A stretch of DNA of 41,576 bases, from IMG/VR virus record IMGVR_UViG_3300044647_001572, positions 1 through 41,576 of that record. One strand, given 5' to 3'. Numbering within the stretch: position 1 is the stretch's first letter; each line of letters opens with the position of its first letter. The translations under genes were made by a program, and so were the position numbers. Under the pieces are notes generated by a model, which had not been told where the DNA came from, searched no databases, and saw only the letters and a list, made by a program, of their open reading frames with translations. This document shows, one piece after another, positions 29,676 through 35,870 of the stretch. The stretch comes from a virus.

Positions 29676-30950
29676 CTAGCTTCCGCCGTCGTCGCCGTCG
29701 ACCGGGTCGAACTTGCTCGCGTCGTAAGCCGCGATGTTGAGCGGCTCCACACCCAAGGTGAGGAAGTCGGCGGTCCATGACAGGCCCACGTATCGGCCCG
29801 TGCCGTTGAAGTTGGCACCAGCTGCCCACGACAGGACCGGGGTGCGCCGGCCCCCGCGGTACACCTTGATGGTTTCGGTGTCCTCATTCCAGGTCACCGA
29901 CCAGGTCTGCCACGTCGACACCCAGTCATAGGCTGAGGCGCGGGTGGTCACGGTGGCCGGCCCGGAACCGGTGACGATCTGCACCTTGTTCAGTAACGCG
30001 TCGAACTGAACACCCACCCAGTTCGTCATGTTGGCGTTGGATCGCAGAACGACCCGCATCTTGCCGGACAAGATGCGGTAAGCGGTGAACACGCAGCGCA
30101 CACTGTTGGTGTTCATCGGGGTGTTCCAGCGGGCCGCCGCAGACGCGAACAGCACCGCGTTGGGGCCAAGTGAGGGTTCAGCGAACAGGTGCGGATGAAC
30201 TTCCAGCGACCCGAGCACGTTCACCCAGTTGGGGTTGACCGTGAAGCTGTCGATGGGGTCGAACACCAGCGGTTGTGGTTCCTCCACATCGGAGGCCTCA
30301 AAGGTGTCGAACCTCGGGCCCTGATCCAGCAGCCACCGGGCTGACATGACGACGCCGGTCCAGCGGGCGCCCGGGCCGTGCGGAATGTCAGTGGGCGGGA
30401 AAAACTTGGAGACGATCTCCACATCGTTTTTATAGATGCGGACGGTGGAGTTGCGGCGGTCGTACCACACCTCAAACTCGTCGCCAGCGGTGAAAGATGC
30501 AGTCGTCCACTGGTAGTGGTCCACCGAGATGCTGGATTTACCGCGAATAATGGCGACTTTCTGGCCGAGCAAGTCGTTGGAGAACGCCATCCCGTAATAG
30601 GAGTTCATGCGGTCGTCGGCGCAGATGAACACCCGCGATTCCCCGAACAGAATGGCCCCGTCCTGGATGGTGACTTTGGCGCGGTGGTTGTCGGTGAGCA
30701 TCTGCGTCTTATGTCTGCCCGCCGCATACCCAATCAGTGGGCCGTACACATCGGAGGTTGCGCCACCGGAGACCAGGAGCTGCCCGTGCACCATGACCCA
30801 GTCGTCCACAGTGTTGTAGTCGTCGTAGGCATACGACAGCCCGGACGCTTTCACGCTTACGTGGACGTTGCTCAAAGTGCCCTTGGCGTAGCCCGGATAC
30901 CATTGGGGCACTTGGGGGCGCAGGTTCAGGGTGTCGGCTTCACCGATCAC
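29676..30950 (-). CDS. minor tail protein with two beta-sandwich repeats
   Basis: 424 residues from GTG 30950 (GTGA overlap with the gene before), VIGEADTLNLRPQVPQWYPG. Two related halves: about 40-225 with FEVWYDRRNSTVRIYKN and 235-410 with WSVTWNEDTETIKVYRGGRR, each ending in a GxGxRW/GxGRYVG strand and a repeat-like WTADFL or ARWLLD. They resemble LamG/concanavalin-like carbohydrate-binding folds of minor tail proteins. The second repeat resembles the C-terminal half of the 39300 protein. Probably surface-exposed and host-binding. Confidence 0.72.
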   Translation of the reverse strand: MIGEADTLNLRPQVPQWYPGYAKGTLSNVHVSVKASGLSYAYDDYNTVDDWVMVHGQLLVSGGATSDVYGPLIGYAAGRHKTQMLTDNHRAKVTIQDGAILFGESRVFICADDRMNSYYGMAFSNDLLGQKVAIIRGKSSISVDHYQWTTASFTAGDEFEVWYDRRNSTVRIYKNDVEIVSKFFPPTDIPHGPGARWTGVVMSARWLLDQGPRFDTFEASDVEEPQPLVFDPIDSFTVNPNWVNVLGSLEVHPHLFAEPSLGPNAVLFASAAARWNTPMNTNSVRCVFTAYRILSGKMRVVLRSNANMTNWVGVQFDALLNKVQIVTGSGPATVTTRASAYDWVSTWQTWSVTWNEDTETIKVYRGGRRTPVLSWAAGANFNGTGRYVGLSWTADFLTLGVEPLNIAAYDASKFDPVDGDDGGS

Positions 30951-31258
30951 GCCGTGACCCCTACCGAGATTTCCACCAACACCTTCAAGTCCTGCTCGGT
31001 GGGCAGGGTGACATTCAGGATGCGGGACTCGATGAAGACGTTGCCGTCCCACAATCCGATGTGGGTGAACGTGCCCGACACGTCGGCGAACGTCACCAGA
31101 GCTTTCATCGTGCCGCCGGCTGGGGTCGACCAGGACAGGGTTTGTTTGGTTTCCCCGGAGTCGTAGGCCCCGGTATTCCCCGGGTCGTCGGTGTGCAGGC
31201 TGACTTTGTCGATGTTCTGCAACGCCGCCACGACGGTGTTGAGTTGACTGGCAAGCAT
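30947..31258 (-). CDS. minor tail protein, small
   Basis: 103 residues, MLASQLNTVVAALQNIDKVS, then LHTDDPGNTGAYDSGE, and a beta-rich end GTFTHIGLWDGNVFIESRIL. The TDDPG-T-G-----GETK opening and THIGLWDG are characteristic of a small minor tail protein found in many actinophage tail operons. ATG 31258; ends at the GTGA overlap. Confidence 0.72.
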   Translation of the reverse strand: MLASQLNTVVAALQNIDKVSLHTDDPGNTGAYDSGETKQTLSWSTPAGGTMKALVTFADVSGTFTHIGLWDGNVFIESRILNVTLPTEQDLKVLVEISVGVTA

Positions 31259-31259
31259 T

Positions 31260-31571
31260 TTAGGCTCTCCTCCACACTCGGCCGCGGTACCACACCAGGT
31301 TCTGGCCGTCCGGGTACTCCACGAACACTTTGAACGTCGCCGCGTCAGGGATGGGGTCTAGGTCGTCGGCGGTGATCTGCACCCGCGCCCCCGACGGGGT
31401 GATCGTCACCGCGGGCCACGCCCCGAGCTGGTCGCCGTCCCGCGAGTAGATCTTCATCGTGAGGTCGGTGCCGACGGGGAACGGGTCGAGCTGGTCAGCC
31501 CCGAAGAAGTGAGTGAAGTCCTGGCCGGCGACGACGACCATGCGGTCGACGATCGGCTCATAACCGAGCAT
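31260..31571 (-). CDS. LtfC-like beta-sandwich protein 1
   Basis: 103 residues, MLGYEPIVDRMVVVAGQDFT, then PVGTDLTMKIYSRDGDQLGA and VQITADDLDPIPDAATFKVF. The pattern of a short immunoglobulin-like sandwich with a basic RGRVWRRA end matches LtfC/p132/Gp6-like proteins. A second such gene lies at 34511. Tail- or capsid-accessory role assumed. Confidence 0.68.
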   Translation of the reverse strand: MLGYEPIVDRMVVVAGQDFTHFFGADQLDPFPVGTDLTMKIYSRDGDQLGAWPAVTITPSGARVQITADDLDPIPDAATFKVFVEYPDGQNLVWYRGRVWRRA

Positions 31572-31583
31572 CAGCAGCCCTTT

Positions 31584-32402
31584 CTAAACGGAGCGGACAA
31601 TTGAGAGCCTCTCGGGTTCTATGGAAATCCTGCTGTGGCCGCCACATTGGGTGCAGCGGCGCATCGAGTAGGTGAGCACGTTCGCGACGTAGCGTTTGGG
31701 GATCGGTTCGGTGTCGTGGCCGCAGCGGTGACACGTGGTCAAACTGTCTTTGCCGTCCACGAATAGGCTTGGGTGGTTTGGTATGTACGGGCGCAACCAG
31801 TCGTAGAGCCCCTGGGTGGCGAGCACATCTCCGGTGCAGTACGCCACCAAGCGTTCACGATCGGCCGCCGACTTCTCGGTGACGGCTCGTTCCATCGCCC
31901 TTTGGTCATACCGGTCGGACTTTGAGTCAATTCCCACCACCTGGCAGAACGCGTCCAGGCTTTTGAAGGGCGCCCCGGAGCCGAATACCTTGCGGATGAC
32001 CTTCAACGTGTCGACCGTTTTGTAGGGCGGCAGCGGCGGCAACCCCGCCTCCACATGCATGTCCCCGGCCAGCCACGGCAAATCGGCCCCGGTGATGAAG
32101 TGCCCCACCACGATGTCGGCCTGGGCGAGGAGGTGATGCACCTTGCGGAGGAACTTCTTCCGGCCGCCGGCATCCCACTCGGCCAGCTGAATGACATTAG
32201 GCTGGTCGTACCACTTCGCGCACACAATCGTGGTCCGCGGGTTCCGCTCCACCGACTCGTAGTGGATGTAACGGTTCTTCAGATCCCCCCGGTCCCACCA
32301 AAATTGCTTCGTGATCCCTGGCAGCCGCTCCACATCCAGAACAAGGATTTTGTTGCGGACGCGATCCGAGATCGCGGTTGTCAAAGCCCCGGCAAGGCTC
32401 AC
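31584..32402 (-). CDS. DnaQ-like 3'-5' exonuclease with C-terminal zinc ribbon
   Basis: 272 residues from GTG 32402 (GTGA overlap). Exo I LVLDVERLPG (D23, E25), Exo II VVGHFITGADLPWL (D107) and Exo III LVAYCTGDVLAT (D192) form the RNase-H-fold active site. A C-terminal ribbon has C224, C227 (CHRCG) and C250, C253 (CTQCG). It may process DNA or RNA; its place among tail and lysis genes is unusual for a replication nuclease. An in-frame 31-residue extension upstream overlaps the previous gene and is ignored. Confidence 0.87.
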   Translation of the reverse strand: MSLAGALTTAISDRVRNKILVLDVERLPGITKQFWWDRGDLKNRYIHYESVERNPRTTIVCAKWYDQPNVIQLAEWDAGGRKKFLRKVHHLLAQADIVVGHFITGADLPWLAGDMHVEAGLPPLPPYKTVDTLKVIRKVFGSGAPFKSLDAFCQVVGIDSKSDRYDQRAMERAVTEKSAADRERLVAYCTGDVLATQGLYDWLRPYIPNHPSLFVDGKDSLTTCHRCGHDTEPIPKRYVANVLTYSMRRCTQCGGHSRISIEPERLSIVRSV

Positions 32403-32641
32403 TGGCTGTCCCGCACATGCGCCCTCACGCAGGCCCGCATCGCTCCGAGGCTCAACGTGTAGGGCTGGTCGGGATCGTTCACCGCAATCTCCCACAACTG
32501 CGTCAAAGAGCGGTCCCTACCGATCCACTCATCGAATGCCGCCCGGTCGGAATCACTGAGCCGTTCAATCCACGTGCATGTCCCGCAGCGGCGACAGGAA
32601 CTCTGCGGGGTGACAACACTCAAGCGTTCAGCCAGAGACAC
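32399..32641 (-). CDS. small CxxC protein paired with the exonuclease
   Basis: 80 residues, MSLAERLSVVTPQSSCRRCG, with SCRRCGTC providing a zinc knuckle, then a helical region LSDSDRAAFDEWIGRDRSLT. GTGA overlap with the exonuclease gene suggests a functional pair. Unknown. Confidence 0.7.
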   Translation of the reverse strand: MSLAERLSVVTPQSSCRRCGTCTWIERLSDSDRAAFDEWIGRDRSLTQLWEIAVNDPDQPYTLSLGAMRACVRAHVRDSQ

Positions 32642-32650
32642 AACGGGCTC

Positions 32651-32968
32651 CTAACGTTGCCGTCTATCCCGATGGTGCAATTCCTCTTGGAGGTCCGAAA
32701 TCTGCAGTCGACGGTGATCAGACTCCAACATCAGATCGGCCTTCAGCGACCGCACATCGTGACCTAAAGCCTCAATCGCGGCGATGGCCCGATCCAGATC
32801 GGCCCGCAGCGGCGGGGAGTCTTTGTGCCCGTTGACAACCTGGCCTTTGATGTCTTGAACAATCTTGTGGTTCCGGTGAGCCAGCCAGCTAGGGACAGCA
32901 GCGATCAACGCGACCGCGAGAATGGTGAACACATCCATCCAGTTCTCGGGGTCGGGGATCGTGTTCAT
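32651..32968 (-). CDS. DUF2746-like membrane protein
   Basis: 105 residues, MNTIPDPENWMDVFTILAVA: one membrane helix (about 12-31, VFTILAVALIAAVPSWLAHR) then GQVVNGHKDSPPLRADLDRA and a coiled coil to a basic end. The NGHKD(S/T)PPLRxDLD segment is diagnostic, as I recall, of mycobacteriophage DUF2746, found near holins. Possibly part of the lysis timing set. Confidence 0.8.
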   Translation of the reverse strand: MNTIPDPENWMDVFTILAVALIAAVPSWLAHRNHKIVQDIKGQVVNGHKDSPPLRADLDRAIAAIEALGHDVRSLKADLMLESDHRRLQISDLQEELHHRDRRQR

Positions 32969-33349
32969 CTACGTCAGCCGGTCGATCGCCTGCTGGGCGA
33001 GCGGCCCCAGGATCGGTACGTCGGCCACTGCGGTGCTTACCGCTTCTTTGACCCGCTCCACTTCGGCCTGGGCGTTGGCGGCCTGCTCGATGACCCTGTT
33101 GATGCCGGTCACCACCTGATCGGCCGGCGACGCCGGGGGATCAAACGAACCGTTGTGCTGTTGCTTCGTAACTGCCCCGTAAGCCACACCTGACACGGTT
33201 ACCCCGAACAGCCCTAGAACTGCGGTCAACGCGGCGGACACTGAGGCGGCGGTTTGGCCGTCGATCACCCTGGTGGCCGACAACAACGTGAGCAGTGCGA
33301 ACGCGACCACACCCGCGACGTAAAGGATTTGACGAACTTTCGGTGTCAT
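32969..33349 (-). CDS. holin (two membrane spans)
   Basis: 126 residues, MTPKVRQILYVAGVVAFALL, start with a GGAAAGGGG ribosome site. Membrane helices at about 8-26 and 38-60 (AALTAVLGLFGVTVSGVAYG), then a cytoplasmic coiled coil. Shape and position next to DUF2746 are those of actinophage holins. It would open the membrane for the endolysin at 34849. Confidence 0.8.
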   Translation of the reverse strand: MTPKVRQILYVAGVVAFALLTLLSATRVIDGQTAASVSAALTAVLGLFGVTVSGVAYGAVTKQQHNGSFDPPASPADQVVTGINRVIEQAANAQAEVERVKEAVSTAVADVPILGPLAQQAIDRLT

Positions 33350-33453
33350 TTGAGATGCCCCTTTCCGGGATTAAATGTGAGTACGGACGACACTGGATCG
33401 GATGGCAGGCAACGTCGTAAAGATCAGACTGTTGTGGGCTTCCAAGGAGTAGA

Positions 33454-34509
33454 TCACCGGATGATGGTGGCCCTAAAAGTGCCCGATGCCGGATCGAGCG
33501 GGCCAGCGGTGTAGTTGTGCGCCCGAACCGTGACCGTGTTCGTCGCCGACACCCAGGCGGTGTAGGCGATTCCGGCGGTCACCGCTTCCGTCGGTGTGCC
33601 CAGCGCGACAGCATCTCCTGTGGCTGCTCCTGTCACAGTGAGAGTGAGGTCCACAAAAGACTGCGCCGACACAGAACTGAAGTTGAGTGCTGCCGTGTTG
33701 GTCAGCCGGGTTGCGACAGGAACACCGTTAGCCTGAATCGTCCCAGTGCCTTTGGTGGTCAGATTCATGCTGACATTGGTGTCAGAGCCAGTGGCAAGAA
33801 TAGTTGCCGGGTTGCCTAGGGTGGCTCCGCTGATCCTTAGAAAGTTGGCCGCCGAAGTCACTGTCGAGAGTTGCAGTGCAGAAGTGTTTCCGGGGCTGAC
33901 GAAGATGGTCGAGGTACCTTTCGACACGATGTTCAGAGAGACATCGCTTGGTGTGCCGACTGACTCGATAGTCGGGGTAGCCGAATGGTTACGGACATTG
34001 ATGTTCGTTGCCGGACTAGTGCCTGCGGTGAAGGTAAGCACCGAGTTACCGTTGCTGTCGTTGATCTGCGCGATACGCGGCGTTGTCAACGTCTTGTTTG
34101 TAAGCGTTGCAGTGCCCGTCAAGGTGACCGCCGTCGAAGCGTCCTGCTTCGCGTCCAACGCAGCCTGCAACCCAGTGGTGTCCGATACCAGATGGGTGTG
34201 AGAAGTCGGAGCAAACACCGCTGGCTTATCGGTGATGCCAGCCCAAGAAGTAGTGCCGGGTGCCCCAGTCGCCCCGGTCGCCCCGGCGGGAATCGCTATG
34301 TTCAGCACGGCAGCGCTGGACGTGCCAACATTAGTGACTGACGCTGATGATCCAGGGCTGCCGGTAGCAACTGTGCCCACACTGATGGTTGCAGCCGGTC
34401 CAGCTACTGTTACCGCGGCCACGACCGACTCCACCACTGAAACATCCACCAAAGGTGGCGGCTCCACGACAACGTCGACGACCTGGGCGTCCTCAATCAC
34501 AAGATCCAT
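33454..34509 (-). CDS. tail fibre protein with shared C-terminal module
   Basis: 351 residues from ATG 34509, 1 nt after the previous stop (TTG 34533 is possible). Acidic N terminus, collagen-like GATGATGAPG (75-85), an HTHLVSDTTGLQAALDAKQD element (104-123) and a C-terminal module (about 145-351) nearly the same as the C terminus of the large fibre at 35867. The module ends FRATIIR. Likely trimeric receptor-binding fibre. DNA identity with the second copy reaches 29 of 29 at 33935-33963. Confidence 0.85.
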   Translation of the reverse strand: MDLVIEDAQVVDVVVEPPPLVDVSVVESVVAAVTVAGPAATISVGTVATGSPGSSASVTNVGTSSAAVLNIAIPAGATGATGAPGTTSWAGITDKPAVFAPTSHTHLVSDTTGLQAALDAKQDASTAVTLTGTATLTNKTLTTPRIAQINDSNGNSVLTFTAGTSPATNINVRNHSATPTIESVGTPSDVSLNIVSKGTSTIFVSPGNTSALQLSTVTSAANFLRISGATLGNPATILATGSDTNVSMNLTTKGTGTIQANGVPVATRLTNTAALNFSSVSAQSFVDLTLTVTGAATGDAVALGTPTEAVTAGIAYTAWVSATNTVTVRAHNYTAGPLDPASGTFRATIIR

Positions 34510-34510
34510 C

Positions 34511-34846
34511 TCAGCGACCGTCGTTGCGCTCAAAAGTGCCGACGAGAAGCGCGGTCTCCAAAGACGGGTTACCCGCCGACATCACAGCCCGCCACGCTGT
34601 GCCCGTCTTAACCTGATCGCACACCGTGGACTCGATCCGCACCGTTGCCAAATCGTTAAGGACAGTGGCCGCAACCCTTGTCGGGCTCGACTTGTTGATG
34701 TCGATGTCGACAAACACGTTAGCGTTCCAATTCACCGGATTGCCGGTAGCCGGGTCGCGCCGCCGGATTGAGAACTGCCGGTCTGTTCCCTTGACGACGG
34801 GAATGACCCGGTTGGGTAGCTTGGCCGCAATGTAATCAGTCACCAC
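34511..34846 (-). CDS. LtfC-like beta-sandwich protein 2
   Basis: 111 residues, MVTDYIAAKLPNRVIPVVKG, then TDRQFSIRRRDPATGNPVNW and VFVDIDINKSSPTRVAATVL. This is the recognisable LtfC-like family opening (KLPNRVIPVVKG). It lies between fibre and endolysin genes. It shares fold class but little sequence with the 31260 copy. Confidence 0.75.
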   Translation of the reverse strand: MVTDYIAAKLPNRVIPVVKGTDRQFSIRRRDPATGNPVNWNANVFVDIDINKSSPTRVAATVLNDLATVRIESTVCDQVKTGTAWRAVMSAGNPSLETALLVGTFERNDGR

Positions 34847-34848
34847 TC

Positions 34849-35667
34849 TCAGCCTTTCGGTGCTAGGAACGCAGTAAGCGCGGCCGGGTTGACCTGCTCC
34901 AAACGGGCTAAGGCTCGGGTGGCGCGGGCGTCGCCGGTTTTTGCGGCTGCGACCAGCTCCCTAACGGCTTTGTCGTCGCCGTAGGTGAACGCCAGCCACT
35001 CGATGTGGCTGCGCCACACCTGATCCCAGTCCGCCTGCCGGATCGACGCCAACACAGCCGTATCGGGCTTTGGCGGCTCAGGCTTAGGCGCGGGAGGGGC
35101 GACCACCGGCGCCGCCGAGTACGCATATCCTTTCGGCACGATCAGCCCAACGATCTGCTCGATCGACACCCACCCGCCACCTGGGCGGAAACCGCTGTCG
35201 GCGACCCACCCCTTACGCATCCCGCTCACATCGGAGATGCCCATGAGGGCCACGTAGTGCCACACCCACGCATTTGGGTAGGCGAACGCCACCGTCGAAG
35301 GTGGCACAGGTCGCGGTCGGTTCCACGGCGGCACCACCCAGTTGAGCACCATCCCGCGGCGGTTGCCCTCGATGGACTGCACCGCGTGCTTCCAGAACGT
35401 TTCCTTCTGTGCCTGGCTGGGCGGGTCTTGCGGCAAATACACCGATTTCCATTTGCCGGCCGGGTCGTACTTGTTCAGGCCGCGTTGCTCGATCAGACCC
35501 ACAAAGTCGGTGCCGTCCTGATCGGTGCCGATGTCCCGAATGAGTTGCCGCTCAGACACGTTGATTCCGCGGCCACGCAACACGACCTCCCCTGCGCCAG
35601 GACCGCATGACCAGAACTCGGTCTGCGGCACGATCTCTCGGGGGTAGTCCAGCACTATGTCAGTCAT
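34849..35667 (-). CDS. lysA: endolysin with C39-type peptidase domain
   Basis: 272 residues. FWSCGPGAGEVVLRG (C21), VWHYVALMGI (H137) and WVADSGFRPG (D157) form a papain-like C39 peptidase of the kind found at the N terminus of mycobacteriophage lysin A. A Pro-rich linker (about 185-203) leads to a small helical domain that may bind the cell wall. No muramidase or amidase domain is present, unusually short for lysin A. No lysin B esterase is found anywhere. Preceded by two mini membrane genes and followed by fibre and holin genes. Confidence 0.87.
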   Translation of the reverse strand: MTDIVLDYPREIVPQTEFWSCGPGAGEVVLRGRGINVSERQLIRDIGTDQDGTDFVGLIEQRGLNKYDPAGKWKSVYLPQDPPSQAQKETFWKHAVQSIEGNRRGMVLNWVVPPWNRPRPVPPSTVAFAYPNAWVWHYVALMGISDVSGMRKGWVADSGFRPGGGWVSIEQIVGLIVPKGYAYSAAPVVAPPAPKPEPPKPDTAVLASIRQADWDQVWRSHIEWLAFTYGDDKAVRELVAAAKTGDARATRALARLEQVNPAALTAFLAPKG

Positions 35668-35758
35668 GCCTGTCCCATCGCAGGTAGTAGGCGGTCACAC
35701 CAAGGGTTGCCATTGCGGCGCTGTAGATCCCGAGCGCGGTCAGGGTGTCAGCAATCAT
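35660..35758 (-). CDS. 32-residue membrane microprotein
   Basis: MIADTLTALGIYSAAMATLG then VTAYYLRWDRHD: one hydrophobic helix and a charged C-terminal end. ATG 35758 lies inside the end of the gene before (11-nt overlap) and the stop overlaps the lysA start. Small single-span proteins directly before an endolysin are candidate holin or antiholin partners. Coding is inferred from tight overlaps. Confidence 0.6.
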   Translation of the reverse strand: MIADTLTALGIYSAAMATLGVTAYYLRWDRHD

Positions 35759-35870
35759 CGTCATCGAGGTCGATGGTGGTGTCCTCGATGAGCGCCCCGA
35801 GTGCGCCCACAAAAAAACCGCCCAGCAGGACGGTTCCGAGGATCGCGGCGGCTAGGGCGGCGCGGGTCAT
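35748..35870 (-). CDS. 40-residue membrane microprotein
   Basis: MTRAALAAAILGTVLLGGFF then VGALGALIEDTTIDLDDDDC: basic start, one strongly hydrophobic segment (4-27) and an acidic tail of Asp. ATG 35870 overlaps the fibre stop as ATGA. The tail topology suggests a type I or tail-anchored membrane peptide. With the next microprotein it lies between fibre and lysin, where small holins occur. Confidence 0.65.
   Translation of the reverse strand: MTRAALAAAILGTVLLGGFFVGALGALIEDTTIDLDDDDC

Noticed and set aside
29676-31052. Start of the minor tail protein at 31052
   Set aside because: The extra 34 residues overlap the upstream gene out of phase and are low-complexity; GTG 30950 gives the GTGA coupling used throughout.
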